Source: Lachnospiraceae bacterium UBA7589 | Lineage (GTDB): Bacteria; Bacillota; Clostridia; Lachnospirales; Lachnospiraceae | Direction of reading: 5' to 3' | DNA length: 28,547 nucleotides | Assembly: GCA_002476495.1 (NCBI GenBank) | Contig: DLKL01000011.1 | Coordinates: 16,144-44,690 of the forward strand | In this document: one piece after another, positions 7,102 through 14,686 of the stretch | Layout: each line of letters begins with the position of its first letter | Numbering within the stretch: position 1 is the stretch's first letter | Position numbers and translations under genes: made by a program | Notes under the pieces: generated by a model | Databases searched by the model: none | Seen by the model: the letters and a program-made list of their open reading frames with translations, nothing else | What the model was told of the DNA's origin: nothing

Positions 7102-8634
7102 ATGCTTGAAAATATAAGCTCAAAATATAAACCAAAAAAATATGCCGGAGTATTGCTTCACCCTACCTCTCTTCCCGGTCCTTACGGAATCGGTGAACTG
7201 GGTAAGGAAGCTTACGATTTTATAGACTTTCTTGTACGCTCCGGTCTTAACACCTGGCAGGTACTTCCAATGGGACATACAGGCTTCGGTGACTCACCAT
7301 ACCAGCCTTTTTCGGCCTTTGCCGGACAGCCACTGGTTATAAGCCTTGACCACCTTAAAGCCCTGGGGCTTTTGAATGATTCCGACTTTTTTAATATGCC
7401 TGCGTGGAATCCTGAGCAGGTAAGCTACGGAGATTTGATAGAATTTAAAACCGCCCTTCTTAAGAGAGCATATGACCGTTTTGCAGATGACAGCTACAAT
7501 GACAAGATCACCTCTGACCCGGAGCTGCTCGAGGAGTATTCCCATTTTTGTGAAAATTCCCCATGGCTTGAGGACTATGCCCTGTTTATGGCAGGGAAGG
7601 ATTATCATCAGGGTATGCCATGGTATATGTGGGAGGACGAATTAAAGAAGCCTACAAAAAAGCAGAAGGAAAGCTGGAAGAAGAAGCTTGAACGTGAAAT
7701 GGGATACTATAAATTTATTCAGTTCCTTTTTCATAATGAATGGCTCTCTCTGAAAAAATATGCCAATGATAAGGGTGTATCCATTGTGGGTGATATACCA
7801 ATATTTATGGCATGGGACAGTGTGGATGTCTGGGCAAACCAGAGCCTGTTTCTTCTTGATACCAAAGGTTATCCTACTGTGGTTGCCGGAGTTCCCCCTG
7901 ACTACTTTTCAGCTACCGGACAGTTGTGGGGAAACCCTCTCTACAATTGGAAAAAGCATACCGAAACCGGATATGACTGGTGGCTTGAGCGTATCCGTCA
8001 TCAGCTGACTCTGTCAGATTTTCTGAGAATTGACCATTTCAGAGGCTTTGATCAATTCTGGGCTGTACCTTATGGCGAGGAAACTGCCATAAACGGTGAA
8101 TGGATACAGGCTCCCGGAATTAATTTCTTTACCCAGCTTGAGGCAACACTTGGTTATCGCCTTCCTATTATAGCAGAGGATTTGGGAGAAATTGACGATT
8201 CCGTTATTGAGCTCAGGGACAAGTTTGGATTACCCGGTATGAAAATACTACAATTTGCCTTTGAAAATCCAAATGAAAATGATTTTCTGCCTCATAATTT
8301 TACAAGAAACTGTGTATGCTATACAGGTACCCATGATAATGACACCACCCTGGGATGGTACAATCATGCGTATGAGGCATCTAAGGATAAGCTTAGAAGA
8401 TATTTTTCCACCGACGGAAATGATATATGCTGGATACTTATAAGAGCCTGCTTCGGTTCTGTTGCCAACATGGCCATAGTTCCCATGCAGGACATATTAT
8501 CACTGGATTCCTGGGCCAGATTTAACACTCCGGGTGTCGGAGAAGGAAACTGGGCATGGAGATATAAAAAGGAAGCCCTTACGCCTGCTTTGGAGGCAAG
8601 GCTCTATGAAACCTGTAAAATGTATGGCCGTTAA
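7102..8634 (+). CDS. malQ: 4-alpha-glucanotransferase (amylomaltase, GH77)
   Basis: 510 residues, typical of GH77. It moves alpha-1,4-glucan segments between acceptor chains in maltodextrin and glycogen use. The N terminus has the family block GVLLHPTSLPGPYGIGELG. Catalytic motifs follow in order: LRIDHFRGF (nucleophile Asp), IIAEDLGEI (acid/base Glu) and GTHDNDTTLGWY (third Asp). The ATG at 7102 has AGGAGG 9 bp upstream and lies after the promoter; an upstream in-frame ATG at 7057 sits inside the promoter. It heads a plus-strand run with plsC 28 bp downstream. Pairing a glucan enzyme with a phospholipid enzyme looks like chance operon sharing and not one pathway. Confidence 0.95.
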   Translation: MLENISSKYKPKKYAGVLLHPTSLPGPYGIGELGKEAYDFIDFLVRSGLNTWQVLPMGHTGFGDSPYQPFSAFAGQPLVISLDHLKALGLLNDSDFFNMPAWNPEQVSYGDLIEFKTALLKRAYDRFADDSYNDKITSDPELLEEYSHFCENSPWLEDYALFMAGKDYHQGMPWYMWEDELKKPTKKQKESWKKKLEREMGYYKFIQFLFHNEWLSLKKYANDKGVSIVGDIPIFMAWDSVDVWANQSLFLLDTKGYPTVVAGVPPDYFSATGQLWGNPLYNWKKHTETGYDWWLERIRHQLTLSDFLRIDHFRGFDQFWAVPYGEETAINGEWIQAPGINFFTQLEATLGYRLPIIAEDLGEIDDSVIELRDKFGLPGMKILQFAFENPNENDFLPHNFTRNCVCYTGTHDNDTTLGWYNHAYEASKDKLRRYFSTDGNDICWILIRACFGSVANMAIVPMQDILSLDSWARFNTPGVGEGNWAWRYKKEALTPALEARLYETCKMYGR

Positions 8635-8662
8635 TCTACATATGTAATGGGAGGAGATTCAC

Positions 8663-9388
8663 ATGAAAGGACTAGGAGTACTGATTGTTTTACTGGTTGC
8701 ACTGTTTTTCAGTCTTCCGTATCACCTGTACCTGAGGCATTTATGGAAAAAGGATCCTGATAAATCCTGGAAAAAAGCCAGAAAATATGTATCGGGATTT
8801 TTTAGAAAGGAGCTTAAAATATCAAAGTGTGATATTGAAGCAAGAGGTGTTGAAAATATTCCCCAGGATATGCCTGCTCTTTTTGTAAGCAACCACAGAA
8901 GCTATTTTGATATTCTTATTACTCATGAGACTATCGGAAAGCCCGCCGGTTTTATAGCTAAAAAGGAATTAAGAAAGGTTCCGCTTCTCCCTCTTTATAT
9001 GGATGATATAGGCTGTCTTTTTCTTGACAGAAACGATATCAGGCAAAGCCTTTCAATAATTAACCAGGGGGCTGAATATCTCAAAATGGGGCATTCCATG
9101 ATATTGTTTCCCGAGGGTCACAGAAACCAGAAGGATGAGTTTCTCCCCTTTAAGGAGGGTGGCTACAAAATGGCAGAAAAATCAAAATGCCCTATTGTCC
9201 CTGTGGCAATAAGCGGCTCAGATTTATTGCTTGAATCTGCCCCTAAGAAAAAAATACAGGGCAGCCATGTTATAATAGAATTTGGCAAACCTTTTTATCC
9301 TTCGGAATTGCCATTGAAGGACAGAAAAGCAAAATATGCCGAGATACCTGCTACAATTAAAGCAATGAGAGATACACACAAATTATAA
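8663..9388 (+). CDS. plsC: 1-acyl-sn-glycerol-3-phosphate acyltransferase
   Basis: 241 residues. It adds the second acyl chain to lysophosphatidic acid to make phosphatidic acid, at the membrane. An N-terminal hydrophobic segment (residues 4-22) is followed by the acyltransferase motifs NHRSYFD (the HX4D box, His78 and Asp83) and FPEGHR (149-154), with a late IVPVAISGS block. The start has a GGGAGGAG site. Second gene of the malQ run, followed 21 bp later by a lysine-rich membrane-anchored protein. All the expected catalytic residues are present. Confidence 0.92.
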   Translation: MKGLGVLIVLLVALFFSLPYHLYLRHLWKKDPDKSWKKARKYVSGFFRKELKISKCDIEARGVENIPQDMPALFVSNHRSYFDILITHETIGKPAGFIAKKELRKVPLLPLYMDDIGCLFLDRNDIRQSLSIINQGAEYLKMGHSMILFPEGHRNQKDEFLPFKEGGYKMAEKSKCPIVPVAISGSDLLLESAPKKKIQGSHVIIEFGKPFYPSELPLKDRKAKYAEIPATIKAMRDTHKL

Positions 9389-9409
9389 ATATTAAGGAGG
9401 ATTAAACCT

Positions 9410-10003
9410 ATGCCATGGTGGGGTATAATGTTAATAATTATAGCTGTTGCCATAATTATTCTTGTAGTATTGTATATCGTGGGAAATAAGCTTCAGAAAA
9501 AGCAAATGTCCCAGAAGGAGCAGATGGCAGAGGCAGCACAGCCTATGACCATGCTCATAATTGATAAAAAATACATTCCTATGAAGGATGCTAACCTTCC
9601 TAAGATTGTATTAGAGCAGACACCTAAGAGATTCCAGAAATCCAAGCTGCCAATCGTAAAGGCAAAAATCGGTCCACAGATTATGAACCTTATCTGTGAT
9701 GACGCAATTTATGACCAGGTTCCGACAAAGGGTGAGGTAAAGGCCATGGTAAGCGGTATCTATATTCTCAGCGTAAAAAGTGTCCGTAATAAGAAGAACG
9801 TACCTGAGGAGGACACCGGCAAAAAGAAGAAAAAGACCTTCAGGCAAAAGATGCTTGCCCGTCAGGCACAGTACCAGAAGCAGCTTAATGATGAGATACT
9901 TGCTAAAAACCAGAACAAGGCAAAGAATCCTGAGAAATCCAAGGATGAGCTGAAGAAAGAAAAGGAAAGAGTAAAAAAGATTCAAAATGATTTTAAGAAA
10001 TAA
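9410..10003 (+). CDS. Membrane-anchored lysine-rich hypothetical protein
   Basis: 197 residues. One N-terminal membrane helix (about 4-26) is followed by a cytoplasmic-type domain of about 100 residues (MTMLIIDKKYIPMKDANLP, then LPIVKAKIGPQ and GEVKAMVSGIYILSVKSV). It ends in a strongly basic tail from about 130 to the end, rich in Lys and Gln and probably helical or coiled. With positive residues after the helix, the bulk should lie in the cytoplasm. I do not recognise a named family; I recall similar proteins beside plsC in other Lachnospiraceae. The AAGGAGG site is good, and its end overlaps the next gene by 17 bp, which suggests coupled translation. Function unknown; a role at the membrane or with nucleic acid or acidic lipids is only a guess. 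Confidence 0.75.
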   Translation: MPWWGIMLIIIAVAIIILVVLYIVGNKLQKKQMSQKEQMAEAAQPMTMLIIDKKYIPMKDANLPKIVLEQTPKRFQKSKLPIVKAKIGPQIMNLICDDAIYDQVPTKGEVKAMVSGIYILSVKSVRNKKNVPEEDTGKKKKKTFRQKMLARQAQYQKQLNDEILAKNQNKAKNPEKSKDELKKEKERVKKIQNDFKK

Positions 10004-10829
10004 TAAGAATCAATTACATATAACAGATTTAGTTTTATCTTTTACACCTGTACTTATCGCAATATGTCTCCAATACCTTACGGTTATTGGAGACATTATT
10101 GTGCTTTTTTTCAAAAATCTGTTCTCTGATGAAAAAACCGTAAGTACCCGTTTGGCCGGAACCATTTTAACCCAGGATTATAATCAGCCCATGAATCAGG
10201 CATATATTCTTCTGGCAAGATATGTACTGTACATTATTGTATTCGGTGTCTGGTACTATAAGACCCTTGTCAAAAATGATGATTTTAAACTTAAACCACT
10301 TACACTTGTGCTGATGATTCCAATGGGTATATCCGCACAGATTGTTGTTGATGCCGTTCTTGTTCTTGCAAGGCCCTGCTTCCCACATGCCTTTTCCGGG
10401 TATGACAGTCTGGTTCAGAATGTTACCGGTGCAGGTGCTTCCTTTGTTATGACGCTTGCCATAATGATTATTGCACCTATAGGTGAGGAGCTTTTATTCC
10501 GCGGAGTAATGTTTAAGTATTTTTGCCGCTATCTGGCTACTGCCCCTGCTATAGCATTTCAGGCTCTGATTTTTGGCATCTACCACGGTAATATTATCCA
10601 GGGAATTTACGCATTTTTCCTGGGTATACTTCTTGGGGCTGTTTACCAACACTCAGGTTCTGTTATACCCTGCATAGCTTTGCACATGAGTATAAATATA
10701 AGCTTTTTTTTCATTCCCGAAGTCTTATTTGCAACAGTGCTAAGAACCATTATTGCCGGTGTTGCCGGTTTATTACTGCTTATACTTTGTATATTTTTCG
10801 CACTGAAAAAACGCAATTCCGGCACATAG
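9987..10829 (+). CDS. CPBP-family intramembrane metalloprotease
   Basis: 280 residues with about seven or eight membrane spans. The three CPBP (Rce1/CAAX-protease-like) motifs are present: EELLFR (Glu167, Glu168, Arg172), FGIYHGN (His200) and LHMSINI (His233, Asn237). These form the intramembrane metal and catalytic site. Bacterial members cleave small membrane peptides or act in bacteriocin maturation or immunity; the substrate here is unknown. The start overlaps the preceding gene by 17 bp and has only a weak ribosome binding site (GGAAAGAG), consistent with translational coupling. Its stop is 4 bp from the stop of the convergent methyltransferase gene, with no terminator between them. Confidence 0.88.
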   Translation: MILRNNKNQLHITDLVLSFTPVLIAICLQYLTVIGDIIVLFFKNLFSDEKTVSTRLAGTILTQDYNQPMNQAYILLARYVLYIIVFGVWYYKTLVKNDDFKLKPLTLVLMIPMGISAQIVVDAVLVLARPCFPHAFSGYDSLVQNVTGAGASFVMTLAIMIIAPIGEELLFRGVMFKYFCRYLATAPAIAFQALIFGIYHGNIIQGIYAFFLGILLGAVYQHSGSVIPCIALHMSINISFFFIPEVLFATVLRTIIAGVAGLLLLILCIFFALKKRNSGT

Positions 10830-10833
10830 TACC

Positions 10834-11436
10834 TTAACCTATTGTGTAAATATAAGCCTTTTCATCCGGATCGTTCACATATCCTGGCAGCTTAAGAATT
10901 TTTTCCGGAGAAATAGGATATTTTCTTAACACCGCCATTATTTCATAGGTGCAATAATAAAAAATGAAGGTAATCCTTCTTTTTTTATGCCTATAGGATA
11001 CAATAATATTATCAAGAACCTCGCACATAACCTCCGGAGAAAAGGGATTAAAAAAGTAGAAATAATTATCCCGATCCTCCACTATATACTCCTCTGCTTT
11101 CATATTGAGGAGAAGAATTTTTTTCTCCTGATTTTTAAATCTTTTGCAATAGGCATCAGCATTTTTTTGTAATCGGTCATATATATCCCGGTCATATTCA
11201 ACCCCTGTTATATGACACATATACAGCTGATTGCAATAAAAAAGCACTCTTCCAAGGCCACATCCGAAATCCACAAGGGTATCATAGGGAGTAAGTATAA
11301 GCTCCTTAAAAATCCTAATCAGCCCCTGATAGTGAGTAGCCTCATAAATAGAGTACCTTCCTGTTTTAGCTGCCTCTCCGGTATTTTCAATTGTATCTAC
11401 TCCGAGGAAATCCTCAAAATCCTTTTCTTCAAGCAT
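10834..11436 (-). CDS. Class I SAM-dependent methyltransferase
   Basis: 200 residues. The Rossmann-type SAM site is visible: motif I LVDFGCGLGRVLFY (54-67), the acidic end of strand 2 at Glu80 (TGVEYD), and NPFSPE at 130-135 where the catalytic motif IV (often N/DPPY or NPF) is expected. The acceptor is not evident. It is the last gene of the ddl-murI-DUF1934 run, 17 bp after DUF1934, which may hint at a cell-envelope or housekeeping target, though this is only positional. No membrane segment. Its end nearly abuts the convergent CPBP protease gene. Confidence 0.82.
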   Translation of the reverse strand: MLEEKDFEDFLGVDTIENTGEAAKTGRYSIYEATHYQGLIRIFKELILTPYDTLVDFGCGLGRVLFYCNQLYMCHITGVEYDRDIYDRLQKNADAYCKRFKNQEKKILLLNMKAEEYIVEDRDNYFYFFNPFSPEVMCEVLDNIIVSYRHKKRRITFIFYYCTYEIMAVLRKYPISPEKILKLPGYVNDPDEKAYIYTIG

Positions 11437-11453
11437 ACATACCTCGATTTTAT

Positions 11454-11885
11454 CTATAAATTAGTGACCCTGACTTTTATGCTCATAGGCAGCTCTTCTC
11501 CATTAATCCCCAGAATATATGTGGTATAAAGGGTCAAAGAATAATTCTCCGGCAAAATGCCCTCTTTAAGCATATGACTTTCCTTCACCTCAAATTCCCT
11601 TGTGGTAATTGTAACGGGAAATATTCCACAGGGGGTTTTGTATCCTGTGTTATGTACCATATCACGACCGAAAAAAAACTCCGTATCAAGCTCTCCTCTC
11701 CTGATAAGCCGCATACTGTCCATAGATATAAGCATAGTTGATCTGGTTACATTTCCCTCTCCCGATAAATCCTCCATAAAGGTAAGCCTGTGGTTTTCTT
11801 TTCCCGGCTTCATAACGGCAGTAACTACCGAGGTATGCTTTTCCCCGTTTGCGTCTACACTCTCATATTCAAGCTTAACCTTCAT
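11454..11885 (-). CDS. DUF1934 (YwiB-like) protein
   Basis: 143 residues. The pattern is that of the DUF1934 beta-barrel family: an N-terminal strand MKVKLEYESV, then MLISMDSMRLIRRGE, a central MVHNTGYKTPCGIFPVTITTREFEV block and a strand-rich C terminus LTLYTTYILGINGEE. The fold is lipocalin-like in the family; no catalytic residues are known. It lies 11 bp after murI and 17 bp before the methyltransferase, so it is surely cotranscribed. Probably cytoplasmic; no signal peptide. The family call rests on motif memory, and the biological role is unknown. Confidence 0.78.
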   Translation of the reverse strand: MKVKLEYESVDANGEKHTSVVTAVMKPGKENHRLTFMEDLSGEGNVTRSTMLISMDSMRLIRRGELDTEFFFGRDMVHNTGYKTPCGIFPVTITTREFEVKESHMLKEGILPENYSLTLYTTYILGINGEELPMSIKVRVTNL

Positions 11886-11896
11886 ATAGTCCTCCG

Positions 11897-12700
11897 TTAA
11901 TAGCTTTCTATATCAACCACATTTACTGTTTTAATATTGATTGGAAGAACATCATCTGCGAATGCTCTGAATTTATCTTCTCCATCACTTACATAAAATT
12001 CATAATCAGGTGTGCTTACCTTCTGATTCAACAGCCGGTTTTTACTTAATATATTTTTCAGCTCTTTTGCCGTTTCATATGCCGGATTTACAAGAGTTAC
12101 AGAGTCTCCCATATATCTTTTAATAGGATTCATAAGTAATGGATAATGTGTACAGCCCAGCACCAGTGCATCCACATTGTATGGCTTAAGCTCTGACAAA
12201 TATCGGTCAACCATATCATCTGTTATCCTGTCCTCCAGAAGCCCCTCCTCAACAAGTGGTACAAAAAGAGGACAGGCCTTACCTACTACGGTAATCTCCG
12301 GATCCAGCTTTCTTATGTAATCTGTGTATATCCCTGACTTGATTGTAGCGTCTGTACCTATTACACCTACACTCTTTGTCTTGGTCTTATCCGCTGCCAT
12401 TCTTGCCCCCGGCTTAACAACCCCTACCACAGGTATTTCAATCTCGCCTCTCATCTCCTCCAATGCAAGGGCACTGGCTGTATTACAGGCAAATACTATA
12501 GCCTTGACCTTCTTTGTCATAAGAAAACGTACTATCTGCCTTGAGAACTTCAAAATTGTTTCCTTTGATTTGCTTCCATATGGAACTCTGGCTGTATCTC
12601 CAAAATATATTACATTTTCACCGGGAAGCTGTCTCATTATTTCCCTCACCACAGTGAGACCTCCCACTCCTGAGTCAAATACTCCTATAGGTGCGTCCAT
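11897..12700 (-). CDS. murI: Glutamate racemase
   Basis: 267 residues, standard length. It interconverts L- and D-glutamate to supply D-Glu for peptidoglycan stem peptides. It has IGVFDSGVGGLTVV (Asp9, Ser10), YFGDTARVPYGSKS, the first catalytic Cys72 in ACNTASA, and the second Cys183 with His185 in LGCTHYPLL, giving the two-base cofactor-free site. A GGAGGT ribosome binding site precedes the ATG. It follows ddl by 21 bp, so two D-amino-acid steps of wall synthesis are coupled in one transcript. Confidence 0.96.
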   Translation of the reverse strand: MDAPIGVFDSGVGGLTVVREIMRQLPGENVIYFGDTARVPYGSKSKETILKFSRQIVRFLMTKKVKAIVFACNTASALALEEMRGEIEIPVVGVVKPGARMAADKTKTKSVGVIGTDATIKSGIYTDYIRKLDPEITVVGKACPLFVPLVEEGLLEDRITDDMVDRYLSELKPYNVDALVLGCTHYPLLMNPIKRYMGDSVTLVNPAYETAKELKNILSKNRLLNQKVSTPDYEFYVSDGEDKFRAFADDVLPINIKTVNVVDIESY

Positions 12701-12721
12701 ATCTCTACCTCCGGGTAATCC

Positions 12722-13783
12722 TTATAATCTCTCCACTGCCATATCAAGCAGCGTCTGCACCAGCTCTTCTATTGAATAACCCTTTGCTTTAAAAAGCATA
12801 GGATACATGCTTATGGATGTAAATCCGGGCAGCGTGTTAATCTCATTAAACACAACACAATTTGTATCCTTTTCCAGGAAGAAATCCACTCTCGAAAGTC
12901 CAAATCCGTCCAATGCATTGAATATCCTGACTGCGTCCTGTCTTATCTCCTCCTCTGCTCCCTCCGGAAGCTCAGGTCCGATAACAGTTTTTGAATCTGC
13001 ATTATTATATTTTGCATCATAATCGTAAAAGGCCGCTTCCTCAGCTGCAAGTATTTCTCCTACACCGGAGGCTTCGGTTTTATCTCCGTATCCAAGAACT
13101 CCACACTCTAATTCCCTTCCTACAATAGTTTCCTCAACCAGAATCTTATAGTCATGGCAGGCAGCTTCTCTAAGACCCTTTATCAGTGAATCCCTGTCTT
13201 CTGCCTTAGATACTCCCTTTGAGGAACCGGCCTTGGATGGCTTTATAAACACAGGATAATCAAGCTTTTTCTCAACCCTTTTTACTACCTCATCCACATT
13301 GTCAAGCTGACTCCTTAAAACAGGTACATATTCTGCCTGTCTTATATCCAATGTATCAACAATAAGCTTTGTATAAAATTTGTCCATGGCTGCAGCTGAT
13401 GCAAATACTCCACACCCTACGTATGGGACTCCTGACATTTCAAATAATCCCTGTATAGTTCCATCCTCTCCGTACATTCCATGAAGTACAGGAAAAATCA
13501 CATCAAGCTTTACATTATATGTATCTTTGCCACCTGTCACAATCAGCTCCCCTCGCATATCCGGAGAAATTATGGCACGGGTACTACTGTCTCTCCAGCC
13601 TCCGCTTTCTATATCATCTGTTGACGAAGCAAGCAGCCAGTTTCCTTCCTTTGTGATTCCCACAAGAAATACATTATATATCTCCTTGTTTATTGCCTTA
13701 GCTATAGTAAGAACCGATACAGTGGACACCTCATGCTCGGATGAACGCCCACCAAATATTACTGCAACATTTTTCTTTGACAT
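12722..13783 (-). CDS. ddl: D-alanine--D-alanine ligase
   Basis: 353 residues. An ATP-grasp enzyme that joins two D-Ala for the peptidoglycan pentapeptide. It begins with VAVIFGGRSSEHEVS (Glu16 binds the first D-Ala), has the ATP-binding VFIKPSKAGSSKGVSK loop, an omega-loop region FYDYDAKY, and ends with FNEINTLPGFTSISMYP (metal site and substrate loop). The Tyr-containing FYDYDAKY favours D-Ala-D-Ala over the D-Ala-D-Lac ligases of vancomycin resistance. First gene of a four-gene run (ddl, murI, DUF1934, methyltransferase). The promoter and an unusual long inverted repeat lie 50-115 bp upstream. Confidence 0.96.
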   Translation of the reverse strand: MSKKNVAVIFGGRSSEHEVSTVSVLTIAKAINKEIYNVFLVGITKEGNWLLASSTDDIESGGWRDSSTRAIISPDMRGELIVTGGKDTYNVKLDVIFPVLHGMYGEDGTIQGLFEMSGVPYVGCGVFASAAAMDKFYTKLIVDTLDIRQAEYVPVLRSQLDNVDEVVKRVEKKLDYPVFIKPSKAGSSKGVSKAEDRDSLIKGLREAACHDYKILVEETIVGRELECGVLGYGDKTEASGVGEILAAEEAAFYDYDAKYNNADSKTVIGPELPEGAEEEIRQDAVRIFNALDGFGLSRVDFFLEKDTNCVVFNEINTLPGFTSISMYPMLFKAKGYSIEELVQTLLDMAVERL

Positions 13784-13834
13784 AGCTTATTCCTCTTTTC
13801 AATTATTAATGTATATGCAATAAATAGCCTGGAA

Positions 13835-13898
13835 TTCCCATAAGCAGGGAAATTCAGCCTTAAAGCTTATTATACCCTACTTATGGGAACAAGTTCAA
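13835..13898 (-). promoter_or_regulatory. ddl operon promoter with flanking 15-bp inverted repeat
   Basis: On the minus strand TTGAAC (13893-13898) and a consensus TATAAT (13869-13874) are 18 bp apart. One repeat arm, TTCCCATAAGTAGGG (13875-13889), fills most of the spacer; the other, CCCTGCTTATGGGAA (13835-13849), lies about 20-35 bp downstream of the expected start. The arms are complementary over 15 positions with one G-U pair and have centres 40 bp apart. No U-run follows, so it does not look like a spoIIR terminator. It may be a paired operator, a 5' RNA hairpin or both. Confidence 0.6.
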
Positions 13899-13929
13899 GC
13901 AAATAATAATACCCGAATGTACAATTTAT

Positions 13930-14667
13930 CTAGGGTAATATCCATTCAAGAAATTTAAATCGTATTTTGATATCCTTTTTTTCCGGCTCCCGTTCAATAA
14001 ACAGCCGTTCGTATTCCTCCGGAGATAAAACCCTTTCAAGCTCCTTTTCATCCTCCCTTGACAATACGGCGCCGGTATCTAAGGGATAACACATCATAGG
14101 ATACAGAATACACCAGAAATTTTCTCCCTGTGCCTCACCTATATCCACCCTCAGCGCATCATAATATCCTGCCGGAAATACCAGCTCTCCATATTGTCTC
14201 ATAGGAAAATAATCATTTGAAAGATATACTCTTACAGGATATGTGTAGCCCAGGGATTCTATTGTATCCTCAGCCAGTAATTTTATATTCTCAAGATTAT
14301 CTCCCAGATATTCCATAACCTCCTGTTTCGTCATATCTCCCTGAAGAACATCCTGATAGCTGTAGATTATAGCATCCCTTACCGCATATTTAATAGCAAG
14401 ATCCTCATCACTGTTACTGTTGGCCTTCACATGAAACCTTAGAATAACATCCATAAGATCCCTGCATTCCTCCCCGACATTGTTCCCAATCGCTCCGGCA
14501 TCTGTATTTGCTTCAATTATATCCTGCCCTCTCTGATTAACCGTCACATATTCACTATGCCTTTTCTTGGCAAGCTCCCTTATTCTCAGTGCATAGGTCA
14601 GACATATTCCGAAACACACTCCAAGAAATATTCCTACAAAAGCCCCTCTTATAATTCTCTTTGACAT
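13930..14667 (-). CDS. spoIIR: Stage II sporulation protein R
   Basis: 245 residues. In known spore formers SpoIIR is made in the forespore, crosses the septum and triggers SpoIIGA to process pro-sigma-E in the mother cell. A membrane/signal segment spans about 6-27. The family core follows: RFHVKANSNS (77-86), the FPMRQYGELVFPAGYYDAL block (154-172) and GENFWCILYP (181-190). A strong AAAGGAGG site precedes the ATG. It follows the gerAB-gerAC fusion by 19 bp, which suggests a shared transcript; SpoIIR genes are normally sigma-F controlled and ger genes sigma-G. The long C-terminal part past residue 200 is charged and not conserved. Confidence 0.92.
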   Translation of the reverse strand: MSKRIIRGAFVGIFLGVCFGICLTYALRIRELAKKRHSEYVTVNQRGQDIIEANTDAGAIGNNVGEECRDLMDVILRFHVKANSNSDEDLAIKYAVRDAIIYSYQDVLQGDMTKQEVMEYLGDNLENIKLLAEDTIESLGYTYPVRVYLSNDYFPMRQYGELVFPAGYYDALRVDIGEAQGENFWCILYPMMCYPLDTGAVLSREDEKELERVLSPEEYERLFIEREPEKKDIKIRFKFLEWILP

Positions 14668-14686
14668 AACAAGCCTCCTTTACCTG

